Part shown: positions 33,286 to 41,379 of the stretch, piece by piece
Position numbering within the stretch: the first letter of the stretch is position 1
Layout of the letters: every line of letters begins with the position of its first letter
Assembly: GCA_963663665.2 (NCBI GenBank)
Contig: CAXXKP010000010.1
Location: 496,001 to 560,000 of the forward strand
Length of the DNA stretch: 64,000 bases
Direction of reading: 5' to 3'
Origin: SABI01 sp963663665
GTDB lineage: Bacteria; Spirochaetota; Spirochaetia; Sphaerochaetales; Sphaerochaetaceae
Made by a program: the position numbers and the translations under genes
The notes under the pieces: generated by a model
What the model was told of the DNA's origin: nothing
Database searches by the model: none
Seen by the model: only the letters and a program-made list of their open reading frames with translations

Positions 33286-35295
33286 TTATGCTCCTACTCG
33301 TGAAGCAAAAGAGGTTTCAACTTTTGCTTTAGGCTTCTTTATTAAATAGAGAAGAATTCCAATCATCATAAGGACAGCTATTCCACCTGGAATAAATCCA
33401 CTACCTACATGTCCTGTAGTGACTAATGTCCCTATTTGGTACACAAGGAATGACAAAATATAACCAGTACCTAATTGATATGAGATTGCACCCCATAGCC
33501 ATTTTTTAGATTCTAATTCAGCATTCATAGCGCCAATTGCTGCAAAACAGGGAGGAGTGAATAAATTGAATACAAGATACGAAAGGGCAGCAATGGAACC
33601 AATACCAAATACAGCCATTACTGAGTTACCATCTCCAGTTAAGGTGAGTTCATCTACACTAATAAAGTTTGTGATAGCAAATGTTACGGCCAACGTTCCT
33701 ACTACATTTTCTTTTGCAATAAATCCAGTTATTGCAGATGCGGCAAATTGCCATAGACCAAAACCTAGAGGGATAAAAAGAAGAGCTAAAGGAGAAGCTA
33801 AACTTGCTAAAATACTTTTAGTTGCCTCTCCATCTCCTACAACTTGAAAGGACCAGGTAAAAGTCTGTAAGAGTTGAACAACTGCATTACATACAAGAAT
33901 AATAGTTCCTGCTTTTATAATAAATGCTTTCGCTCTGCTAAACATTGAAATTGTTGCCCTTTTAATACTTGGGAATCGGTATTCAGGCAGTTCCATTATA
34001 AAATAAGACTGAGATGTATCGCCTGTAATTTTTCTTATAATGAGCCCGCTGATAAGAACAACTACAATTGCAAGAAGATACATTGAGGCGCCTACCCAAG
34101 AAGCATCCTTAAAGAATATCCCTGAGAAAAGGGCAATAATTGGAAGCTTTGCGCCACAAGGCATGAAAGGAGAAAGCATTGCTGTTGTACGTCGCTGACG
34201 TTCATTCTTTATCGTCCTTGTTGCCATCACTCCAGGTATAGCACAACCAGTGCTGACAATCATTGGAATGATAGACTTGCCACTAAGACCAATCTTTTTA
34301 AAGAATCGATCCATAACTACGGCAACACGAGCCATGTACCCTATATCCTCCAATATCGCTAACGAGAAAAAAAGTACCATGATAAGAGGTAAAAATCCTA
34401 TTAGAGCTCCCACCCCACCTATAATACCATCAAGTAGGAGAGAGGAAATAACTGGGTGAACATTATCCCCAAGTAAATTTTCAACAAACAAATAAAAGTG
34501 ATCAATCAATCCTACAAAAATATCTGCTAAGAAAGGGCCTAACCATGATTGCGAGATACTGAAAACTATATAAATAACAGCTACGAAAATAGGTATACCT
34601 AACCATTTATGTGCTACGAACCTATCAACCTTATCTTGTATTGTTTGTGCAGAAGAAGATATTTTTTTTCTTTCTACAGCACTAACGATATCATTCACTG
34701 CTTGAAAACGTGCTTCATCCACTTTTTGAAGATCTTCAATTGTTGATGCATTCTCAGCACCTTTTATCAAAAGTGACTCTTGTGTATTTGGATTATATGA
34801 AACTTGCCTCACTGCCTCGATCAAGGAGGAAAGACCATTATTGCCACTCTTTGTAGCTGTTGTTAACACAACAGGGCAGTGAAGCATCTGAGAAAGAGTA
34901 TACGTGTTAATAATAGTCTCTTTCTTTGTATATAAATCTGTCTTATTTAATGCAATTACTACAGGAATTCCTAACTCGAGAAGTTGTGAGGTAAAAAAAA
35001 GGGATCGAGATAAATTTGTCGAATCCACAATATTTACTATTACATCTGGTTTTTCATGTAGTACAAAATCCTTAGTTATAGACTCTTCTTGAGTATACGG
35101 AGACATTGAATATGCACCAGGAAGGTCTACTACAATGATAGGATCACCACTGTTAAGCAAACTCTTTTTGACCTTTCCTTCTTTCTTCTCAACTGTCACA
35201 CCAGGCCAGTTGCCGACATGCTCGATTTTTCCCGTAATAGCATTAAAAAGAGTGGTCTTCCCACTATTAGGGTTTCCTGTTAAGGCGACTTTCAT
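33286..35295 (-). CDS. feoB: Ferrous iron transporter FeoB
   Basis: 669 residues. Cytoplasmic G domain with GNPNSGKTT (7-15), VDLPGAYSM (G3) and ALNKTDL (G4), then a helical GDI region and a membrane part with about eight to ten segments from residue 215 (two Gate-like repeats; MIVSTGCAIPGVMATRTI and MPCGAKLPI carry the conserved cysteines). It moves Fe2+ into the cell, active under anoxic or reducing conditions. It lies 35 bases after feoA, and the Cys-rich microprotein follows. Confidence 0.97.
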   Translation of the reverse strand: MKVALTGNPNSGKTTLFNAITGKIEHVGNWPGVTVEKKEGKVKKSLLNSGDPIIVVDLPGAYSMSPYTQEESITKDFVLHEKPDVIVNIVDSTNLSRSLFFTSQLLELGIPVVIALNKTDLYTKKETIINTYTLSQMLHCPVVLTTATKSGNNGLSSLIEAVRQVSYNPNTQESLLIKGAENASTIEDLQKVDEARFQAVNDIVSAVERKKISSSAQTIQDKVDRFVAHKWLGIPIFVAVIYIVFSISQSWLGPFLADIFVGLIDHFYLFVENLLGDNVHPVISSLLLDGIIGGVGALIGFLPLIMVLFFSLAILEDIGYMARVAVVMDRFFKKIGLSGKSIIPMIVSTGCAIPGVMATRTIKNERQRRTTAMLSPFMPCGAKLPIIALFSGIFFKDASWVGASMYLLAIVVVLISGLIIRKITGDTSQSYFIMELPEYRFPSIKRATISMFSRAKAFIIKAGTIILVCNAVVQLLQTFTWSFQVVGDGEATKSILASLASPLALLFIPLGFGLWQFAASAITGFIAKENVVGTLAVTFAITNFISVDELTLTGDGNSVMAVFGIGSIAALSYLVFNLFTPPCFAAIGAMNAELESKKWLWGAISYQLGTGYILSFLVYQIGTLVTTGHVGSGFIPGGIAVLMMIGILLYLIKKPKAKVETSFASRVGA

Positions 35296-35330
35296 ATCTG
35301 TAATCCTTTACACGTATATCTATAAACCCA

Positions 35331-35543
35331 TCACACGACAATTGCTCGTGCAAGATCTGCATCGATGCTATAGCGAGCATCTTTTATATGAATTATCATG
35401 TTTGAGGCAAGATGACTTATGATCGTAATATGTTCTCCTGGGTAACATCCTAAAGAGAAAAGGAACTCTTTCATTCCAGGCTCATTTGCTCTAACACCCT
35501 CAATGCAATATGGGGTATTCATTATGCCTTCATTCAGTGTCAT
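35331..35543 (-). CDS. feoA: Ferrous iron transport protein FeoA
   Basis: 70 residues, SH3-like cytosolic partner of FeoB. RANEPGMKEFLFSLGCYPGEHITII corresponds in outline to the FeoA core, with the PGxxI turn retained. AGGAG stands 6-7 bases before the ATG. A strong promoter with an embedded palindrome lies upstream (35569-35611). Confidence 0.92.
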   Translation of the reverse strand: MTLNEGIMNTPYCIEGVRANEPGMKEFLFSLGCYPGEHITIISHLASNMIIHIKDARYSIDADLARAIVV

Positions 35544-35568
35544 ATTAGACTCCTATTACATACAATCT

Positions 35569-35611
35569 CTAAATTTATATTTAGTTTATCCGCATTAACT
35601 TTTATTGTCAA
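35569..35611 (-). promoter_or_regulatory. feoAB promoter with overlapping palindrome (probable iron operator)
   Basis: On the minus strand TTGACA (35606-35611), 17 bases, TAAACT (35583-35588). The palindrome CTAAAT-TTAT-ATTTAG (35569-35584) runs from the -10 box through the transcription start, where a metalloregulator would block initiation. The DtxR-type protein at 32383-33090 is the nearest candidate. Confidence 0.65.
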
Positions 35612-35828
35612 TATTATTTCTTTTATTTTCTATATAAATTTAACATAATAAACAATATCTTCTATTATCCACATTGATGTTAAAACTTATATTCTTGGTA
35701 TATTAGAAAAATTCTTATGAAATACGTAAAAGAAAAGGAACATCAACCACAATATATCAATCGCAGTTTATGTTAATCAATATTTACTATTTATGAATAG
35801 CTGAATACTTATTATAGTGGTCGGCAAT

Positions 35829-35906
35829 GCCCCTTAACAGTATTGAATGAGTATGAGTACATATTAAAATAATTATTGAAGCAATACAATTAGGTTAAGA
35901 AGGGGC
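35829..35906. other. Possible structured element within a 465-base gene-free stretch (35544-36008)
   Basis: No protein gene is supported between feoA and tRNA-Gly. Within it, GCCCCTT-AAC (35829-35838) can pair with GTT (35894-35896) plus AAGGGGC (35900-35906), and TATTG (35841-35845) with CAATA (35882-35886), giving a nested fold about 78 bases long. I do not recognise it as a known RNA. The remainder is AT-rich with no other visible signal. Confidence 0.25.
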
Positions 35907-35965
35907 TTTACTCTCTCTTTACATAGCAGATGGAGTGAATAACAACTCTAGAGATAATCTTTTCC

Positions 35966-35999
35966 AAAAATAAAAAAAGACTCTGATCTTTCAGAGTCT
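35966..35999 (-). terminator. Terminator of tRNA-Gly
   Basis: On the minus strand AGACTCTGA and TCAGAGTCT form a perfect 9-bp stem with a 4-base loop, followed directly by a T-rich run. It begins about 10 bases after the tRNA. Confidence 0.9.
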
Positions 36000-36008
36000 C
36001 AAGAATTA

Positions 36009-36079
36009 AGCGTCCGACGGGAATCGAACCCGCCTCTTCAGCTTGGAAGGCTGAGGTAATACCACTATACCACAGACGC
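36009..36079 (-). tRNA. tRNA-Gly (anticodon TCC)
   Basis: 71 bases. The acceptor stem GCGTCTG pairs with CGGACGC (one G-T pair). The D arm contains GGTATAGTGGT, the anticodon arm is CAGCC-TTCCAAG-CTGA-like with TCC, and the T arm contains GGTTCGATTCC. CCA is not encoded. It has its own promoter and terminator. Confidence 0.95.
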
Positions 36080-36105
36080 AAGTTACTGATGTAGCAACGG
36101 AGTTA

Positions 36106-36134
36106 TTTATAACTGAATATTGAGAACTGGTCAA
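36106..36134 (-). promoter_or_regulatory. Promoter of tRNA-Gly
   Basis: On the minus strand TTGACC (36129-36134), 17 bases, TATAAA (36106-36111), about 27 bases before the tRNA. Confidence 0.75.
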
Positions 36135-36233
36135 GGGATTTACCCAAATTTCCTTATAATCCCCCTCTTCTTTCTCTACCTTCTTTGTTGTATGATAGGA
36201 AAGAATTTTTTATTTTTACCTTAAGGATTGTAC

Positions 36234-37421
36234 ATGGATTATCAAAATAACTATATAGATCTTATTTTAGGCGTCTCTCTTTCATTACAACAAGGAGAGG
36301 GCTTATCTATTAATACAAGTGAAAGGAACTTGGAATTTGCACAAATAGTTGCCCAAAAAGCGAGCGAAATTACTCTTGTACCTGTCTCAATAGTACTCAT
36401 CGAAGAAGGTTCTGTAAAAGATGTTTTCTCCGTTACCCCGGTAGATCACGATTTAGTCGCTGAAACAAGTACACAGAGAGTACTTCTCAGACTTGAAGAT
36501 GCCTCAATAGTTGAGGAATTTCCCAAAGCTACAATTGAAGAAATTGCAGCGAATATTCCTTTATTGCAGGCTGTGGGAAACCTAGGCTCTCCACAGCTCT
36601 CGAAAGAAGTTGCTCCATGGGCTACAATTCCAGTACCATCACCGTTTTGGTCAAAAACAATCTTTTCAGGAAAAGAACCTATTGATGATATGTGGAAATT
36701 ATTTGCTTCTCTTCTCTTTTTAGATAGTTCAAATTTTCCTAACTCTTATATAAATCATCTTAAAAAGATGAATGAGATATTAAAGAGAATGTATACTTTA
36801 GGACAAGAGCACTTTCACATCTATGATGGGAAAACGGACATCTATATAAAACTTATTCCCAATTCTATACCACGCCATAAGCTTACTCTCCTGGAAAATG
36901 GGAGAGCTTTTATGCCTACCCTCTTTAATCATGGGATTTCAATGGTAGTGGATTCATCCTTCACTCATGGGACAATTCATGCTTCTCGTCCTTTCCTCAT
37001 CTTAGGGACGTGGGTAGAAGGAGTATCTCTAACCTTCTTTGAAGGAAAAGTAGTTGATTTCCATGCTAGTAAAGGTAAAAAAGCACTAGAAATTGCCCTC
37101 AATATTGATGATGGTGCCAATAAAATAGGACTTGTTTCACTGATTGAAGAAAAAACAGAACTCTCTCCGATAATTCATTACTATGGTTCACCTTCAATAG
37201 ATGAAGCAATAACATCGTATATATCTTTAGGTATGGGAGAGAGTAACCATCTTAAAGAACTTGAAGTGTACGAAGATGAGAGTGAACTTAGAGAAAAAAC
37301 TGGATTGAACGTAAGTCTTTTAAAAGGGAGAATCCCTTTTGGAAGTGCACATCTAAACGTTGACATGGGTGAAGGTGAAAAGCTTTACCCTATAATGGTG
37401 AATGGGAAATTTATATTTTAA
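36234..37421 (+). CDS. Divergent M29 aminopeptidase-like protein, probably catalytically altered
   Basis: 395 residues from ATG 36234 (AAGG 7 bases before; a TTG start two codons upstream is possible). The outline follows the next gene, a canonical M29 (AmpS-type) aminopeptidase: similar length, an N-terminal 'Q..G..L.I....' domain and a C-terminal catalytic-type domain with LTFFEGKVVDFHASKG. But the metal-ligand motifs of the neighbour are replaced: NIPTEEVFTTP becomes GRAFMPTLFNHG, GEIALV becomes KIGLVSLIEE, ENASCHFALG is missing, and HTDFMFGS becomes AHLNVDMGEG. It may be a non-catalytic partner of its neighbour. The two genes are 15 bases apart. Confidence 0.75.
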   Translation: MDYQNNYIDLILGVSLSLQQGEGLSINTSERNLEFAQIVAQKASEITLVPVSIVLIEEGSVKDVFSVTPVDHDLVAETSTQRVLLRLEDASIVEEFPKATIEEIAANIPLLQAVGNLGSPQLSKEVAPWATIPVPSPFWSKTIFSGKEPIDDMWKLFASLLFLDSSNFPNSYINHLKKMNEILKRMYTLGQEHFHIYDGKTDIYIKLIPNSIPRHKLTLLENGRAFMPTLFNHGISMVVDSSFTHGTIHASRPFLILGTWVEGVSLTFFEGKVVDFHASKGKKALEIALNIDDGANKIGLVSLIEEKTELSPIIHYYGSPSIDEAITSYISLGMGESNHLKELEVYEDESELREKTGLNVSLLKGRIPFGSAHLNVDMGEGEKLYPIMVNGKFIF

Positions 37422-37436
37422 AGGAAGATTAGTATA

Positions 37437-38675
37437 ATGAAAGATATTAAATTAATGGAAGCAGAATATGCAAAACTAATTGTAAAAAAAGGGGTTAATA
37501 TTCAACCAGGCCAAAATCTACTTATTAAGACGAGTTATGCGACCTACCCCTTTGCATCAAGTATTGCAAAAGAAGCATATAAAAATGGGGCAAAGTTTGT
37601 AAAGATAGAAATTGATGATCTAAACCTCCTCGCTACTCGTATCGAACTACAAAATGATAAAGAACTTACCTATATTCCTTTATCTCAAAAAAGTATTGAT
37701 AAGGAAATGGTTAAAGATAAGTGGGCATACGTTAGAATCGATAACACAGATGAGAGAACTGTTTTAGAAAATGTGAATTCTACTAAACTCGCTTTATATA
37801 AAAAGGAAGTTAACCTTTTTCAAATGGATCTGAGAAAAGCTCTCATGAGTAGTGTTCTCACTTGGTGTGTCGTATGTGCCCCCTCCACTTCTTGGGCAAA
37901 ACAGATACTAGGTGAAGATGCTAATAGTGACGATTTATGGCATTTCTTAGCTCCTATCCTTCATCTTGATCAGGAAGATCCTGTGAAAGCACTTGAATTA
38001 CACAATAAAGCAATCGAGAAAAGAGCTAAATCCCTTAACAAATTACAATTAAGAAGTTTAAGGTGTAAAAGTAGCCTAACCGATGTGACCATTGGCCTTA
38101 GCGAGTACCACAAATTTGAGGGAGGAGGAGAGAATTCTACAAGTGGAGTTCCTTTTTATCCTAATATCCCTACTGAAGAGGTTTTTACTACTCCAGATCG
38201 AAGATTAGTGAATGGAGTTATCACTACTACAAAACCTGTTTCTCTTATGGATAGTCTTGTTGAAAAAGCGAGGGTGGTATTCAAAGATGGCAAAGTGATT
38301 GAAGCAAGTGCCGTCGTTGGCAATGATGTACTTATGCAGTATTTAGATATTGATCAAGGTGCTCGGTATATGGGTGAGATTGCTCTGGTGGATCAAAGAA
38401 GCCCTATTTCTATGGCTGACACAATATTTCATTCAATTCTCTATGATGAGAACGCTTCCTGTCACTTCGCTCTCGGAGCTGGCTATCCTACGTGCCTTTC
38501 TCTACCATCTAAAAAAATTGAAGAAGCAGATCTCATTGAAGTTGGGTGTAATCAATCAATTGTTCATACTGACTTTATGTTTGGAAGTGATGACATGAAG
38601 ATAGTCGGAATTGACAATAATGGTAATGAACATCTAATTATTGAAAATGGTAGATTCACTAAGCTTTTCGAGTAA
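37437..38675 (+). CDS. M29-family metallo-aminopeptidase (AmpS type)
   Basis: 412 residues. Removes N-terminal residues from peptides using two metal ions. The ligand motifs are all visible: NIPTEEVFTTPDRR, VITTTKPVS, MGEIALVDQ, LYDENASCHFALGAGY, and IVHTDFMFGSDDM near the C-terminus. AAGGAAG stands before the ATG, and it follows the divergent paralogue by 15 bases, so the two are co-transcribed. The 3' end overlaps coaX by 17 bases. Intracellular peptide turnover is the likely role. Confidence 0.93.
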   Translation: MKDIKLMEAEYAKLIVKKGVNIQPGQNLLIKTSYATYPFASSIAKEAYKNGAKFVKIEIDDLNLLATRIELQNDKELTYIPLSQKSIDKEMVKDKWAYVRIDNTDERTVLENVNSTKLALYKKEVNLFQMDLRKALMSSVLTWCVVCAPSTSWAKQILGEDANSDDLWHFLAPILHLDQEDPVKALELHNKAIEKRAKSLNKLQLRSLRCKSSLTDVTIGLSEYHKFEGGGENSTSGVPFYPNIPTEEVFTTPDRRLVNGVITTTKPVSLMDSLVEKARVVFKDGKVIEASAVVGNDVLMQYLDIDQGARYMGEIALVDQRSPISMADTIFHSILYDENASCHFALGAGYPTCLSLPSKKIEEADLIEVGCNQSIVHTDFMFGSDDMKIVGIDNNGNEHLIIENGRFTKLFE

Positions 38676-39432
38676 ACGAGTCCATGATGATTTTTAATCC
38701 ATCTAGGGTATGTTTGGGTCTAATATCATCAACTTGATGTAAAAGGGGGGCAATTGTCTGAGAAAGCCCTCCTGTTATAATAACTTTCATCTCACAGTTG
38801 AGCTCCTTTGCTGTCCGGCAGATCATTGAATCCACAAGACCAGCAAATCCAAACATAATTCCACTACGAATAGATTCATCACTATCTCTTCCAATAGCAG
38901 TAGTCGGGACCTTAAGCTGAACTTGTGGTATTTGAGCTGTATTATTAAACAGAGAGTTTACTGCAGTAATCAATCCTGGAGCAATAGAAGCTCCAAGTAT
39001 TTCACCCTTCTCATTAACAGTTGTAAACGTAAGTGCAGTTCCAAAATCAATAATCATAACCGTATTATTTGGATACATATAATGCCCTGCAACTGCATTA
39101 CTAAGAAGATCATATCCTAATTCAGGAGGAATACTCGCTCTCGAGATATTCGCAGATGTCTCATGAGAAACCATAATTGGTTTGGTATTGCTTACTGCCT
39201 TAACGACCTTCTCAAAACTACGAGTGAGATTTGGAACAACTGAACAGATTATTGAAGAATCAATATGTTTTAAATCTGCTTTTGTTTGATTCAACATTGA
39301 CTCGATAATAACAAAATATTCATCACTTGTCTTATTTACATCACTATGGATTCGCCAGTCAGCTACCCATGAGGATCCGTCGTGAAGAGCAATGACTACA
39401 TTTGTATTTCCAATGTCTACAACTAAGAGCAC
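38659..39432 (-). CDS. coaX: Type III pantothenate kinase
   Basis: 257 residues. First step of CoA synthesis. Actin-like ATPase fold: VVDIGNTNVVIAL (phosphate 1, D6), PPELGYDLLSNAVAGHYMY, MIIDFGTALTFTTVNE (phosphate 2) and GASIAPGL, and ITGGLSQTI. The start codon is GTG (39430-39432) behind AGGAGG. It converges on the M29 gene (17-base overlap) and is 11 bases after the ABC-F gene. Confidence 0.95.
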   Translation of the reverse strand: MLLVVDIGNTNVVIALHDGSSWVADWRIHSDVNKTSDEYFVIIESMLNQTKADLKHIDSSIICSVVPNLTRSFEKVVKAVSNTKPIMVSHETSANISRASIPPELGYDLLSNAVAGHYMYPNNTVMIIDFGTALTFTTVNEKGEILGASIAPGLITAVNSLFNNTAQIPQVQLKVPTTAIGRDSDESIRSGIMFGFAGLVDSMICRTAKELNCEMKVIITGGLSQTIAPLLHQVDDIRPKHTLDGLKIIMDSFTRKA

Positions 39433-39443
39433 CTTATCTCCTC

Positions 39444-41081
39444 CTAAATCTCTACCCCACTATGGCCACTATAATAAGAATCTCTCAAAGCTCTTACTTC
39501 TTCATTAGCTAGATACTCCTCAAGACCCATAACTCTGTCAATAACATTGCCATTCGGTGCAAATTCTATGATACGGTTTGCAATCGTGTCAACAAATTGA
39601 TGGTCATGTGAATTAAATAACAATACACCACTAAAATCAATGAGTCCATCATTGAGGGATGTAATAGCCTCAAGGTCAAGATGGCTTGTTGGTTCATCAA
39701 GAATGAGGACATTTCCAGATTCTAACATAATACGGCTTAACATACACCTTACTTTTTCACCACCGCTAAGGACAGTACAGTCTTTAAGAGCTTCATCTCC
39801 GCTAAAAAGCATCCTCCCTAAGAAAGAGCGTATGAATGTATCATCTTTTTCAACACTATATTGACGTAGCCAGTCTGTTATACTCACGTGTTCACTGAAG
39901 AACTCATGATTGTCCTTCGGGAAGTAGCTTTGTTTAGTTGTGACTCCCCATGTAAAAGATCCACTATCTGGTTCTATTCTTCCACTGATAATTTCAAAGA
40001 ATATTGTCTTCGCCAAGTGGGAAGGTCCTACAAAGGCTATCTTATCTCCATTATTCACCATGAGATCAAAATTTTTGAGAACCTTTTCTCCATCAACTTC
40101 TTTTGTAAGCCCTTTGACCTCGAGAATATTCTTTCCAGGTTCTCTTTCTGGTTTAAAAGCAACATATGGGAATCTTCTGCTAGAAGGTTTTATGTCGTCA
40201 ATAGTGAGTTTATCAATAAGTTTTTTTCTACTTGTTGCTTGTCTTGCTTTCGACAAATTACTACTAAATCGTTGGATAAACTCTTTCAATTCAGAAATTT
40301 TGTCTTCTCTTTTCCTTCTATCATCCTTCATTTGCTTTGCTGCAAGTTGACTCGATAAATACCAGAAATCATAGTTTCCAACATATAGCAGTACTTTGCC
40401 AAAATCGATATCAGCGATATGAGTACAGACGGAGTTTAAAAAATGCCTATCATGGCTAACAACGATAACAGTATTATTAAAGTTTTCTAGAAAATTTTCT
40501 AACCAATGAATCGATTCTAAATCGAGGTGGTTTGTAGGCTCGTCAAGAAGAAGGATATCTGGATTCCCAAAAAGGGCTTGAGCAAGTAAAATACGAACTT
40601 TGATAGTATCATCAATATCGCTCATTTTTCTGTTGAGCATATCTTCACTAAGACCAAGCCCACTAAGCATTACGCCTGCTTCAGCTTCAGCTTCCCAGCC
40701 TCCCATTTCAGCAAATTCGCCTTCTAGTTCTGCAGCTTTTATCCCATCTTCTTCAGTAAAATCTTCTTTAGAGTAGAGAAAATCTCTCTCACTCATTATT
40801 TCATAAAGTCGTTTATACCCCATAATGACCGTTTCAAGGACTGTATACTCATTGTATTCAAAGTGATCTTGTTTAAGAACAGCAAGTCTCTCTCCCGGAG
40901 TAATGATGACATCTCCAGTATCTTGCTCAATTTCACCAGATAATATTTTTAAAAATGTCGATTTACCAGCTCCATTCGCTCCTATTACCCCATAGCAATT
41001 TCCTGGGGTAAATTTAATATTCACTTCTTTAAATAGTATTTGTGTACCAAAAGCGAGTGAAATGTTTGATGCCGTTATCAT
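39444..41081 (-). CDS. ABC-F family ATPase (YbiT/YkpA-like)
   Basis: 545 residues, two ABC domains and a charged linker (about 240-300), no membrane segments. ABC-F proteins act on the ribosome. NBD1 has GANGAGKST and ILLLDEPTNHLDLESI, but its signature segment reads KMSDIDDTIKVRILLAQ, not LSGG. NBD2 has LSGGEKVRCMLSR and LILDEPTSHLDLEAI, but its P-loop is GPSHLAKT, with alanine before the lysine. Those asymmetries, as far as I recall, are seen in the YbiT/YkpA branch. A resistance function is not supported. It lies between tRNA genes and coaX. Confidence 0.9.
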   Translation of the reverse strand: MITASNISLAFGTQILFKEVNIKFTPGNCYGVIGANGAGKSTFLKILSGEIEQDTGDVIITPGERLAVLKQDHFEYNEYTVLETVIMGYKRLYEIMSERDFLYSKEDFTEEDGIKAAELEGEFAEMGGWEAEAEAGVMLSGLGLSEDMLNRKMSDIDDTIKVRILLAQALFGNPDILLLDEPTNHLDLESIHWLENFLENFNNTVIVVSHDRHFLNSVCTHIADIDFGKVLLYVGNYDFWYLSSQLAAKQMKDDRRKREDKISELKEFIQRFSSNLSKARQATSRKKLIDKLTIDDIKPSSRRFPYVAFKPEREPGKNILEVKGLTKEVDGEKVLKNFDLMVNNGDKIAFVGPSHLAKTIFFEIISGRIEPDSGSFTWGVTTKQSYFPKDNHEFFSEHVSITDWLRQYSVEKDDTFIRSFLGRMLFSGDEALKDCTVLSGGEKVRCMLSRIMLESGNVLILDEPTSHLDLEAITSLNDGLIDFSGVLLFNSHDHQFVDTIANRIIEFAPNGNVIDRVMGLEEYLANEEVRALRDSYYSGHSGVEI

Positions 41082-41130
41082 ATCTTACTACTTCCTTATG
41101 CTGAGTCGAGTTGACCCAATACTGAATCAG

Positions 41131-41161
41131 AAAAAATGCCAGCTACACATTTGAGCTGGCA
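41131..41161 (-). terminator. Terminator of the Gln-Glu tRNA unit
   Basis: On the minus strand TGCCAGCT and AGCTGGCA form a perfect 8-bp stem with a 9-base loop, followed by six T residues; it begins 7 bases after tRNA-Glu. Confidence 0.9.
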
Positions 41162-41167
41162 AACATT

Positions 41168-41239
41168 TAGTCCCTAGGGGAATCGAACCCCTCTTTGAAG
41201 ACTGAGAATCTTCCGTCCTAACCGATAGACGAAGGGACC
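41168..41239 (-). tRNA. tRNA-Glu (anticodon CTC)
   Basis: 72 bases. Acceptor GGTCCCT/AGGGACT (G1-T72 wobble), D arm GTCTATCGGTTAGGAC, anticodon arm GAAGA-TTCTCAG-TCTTC giving CTC, T arm AGGGG-TTCGATT-CCCCT. CCA not encoded. It reads GAG; a TTC isoacceptor must exist elsewhere. Confidence 0.93.
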
Positions 41240-41250
41240 AAGGCTGAACT

Positions 41251-41321
41251 CTGGGATGAAGGGATTCGAACCCCTAAAGGCAGAACCAGAATCTGCTGTG
41301 TTACCATTACACTACATCCCA
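41251..41321 (-). tRNA. tRNA-Gln (anticodon CTG)
   Basis: 71 bases. Acceptor TGGGATG/CATCCCA, anticodon arm GCAGA-TTCTGGT-TCTGC giving CTG, T arm AGGGG-TTCGAAT-CCCTT. The U1-A72 pair is normal for tRNA-Gln. It lies 11 bases upstream of tRNA-Glu in the same transcript. Confidence 0.94.
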
Positions 41322-41344
41322 ATCTTTTTAGGAAAGATGTCGCA

Positions 41345-41373
41345 AATGTACCTAATGTAGCCTATTTTGTCAA
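41345..41373 (-). promoter_or_regulatory. Promoter of the Gln-Glu tRNA unit
   Basis: On the minus strand TTGACA (41368-41373), 17 bases, TACATT (41345-41350), about 24 bases before tRNA-Gln. Confidence 0.75.
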
Positions 41374-41379
41374 GCTGAG

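Noticed and set aside
39444..41081. ABC-F gene as an antibiotic resistance determinant
   Set aside because: The sequence is of the housekeeping YbiT/YkpA style and lacks features of resistance ABC-Fs; the context is core genes.
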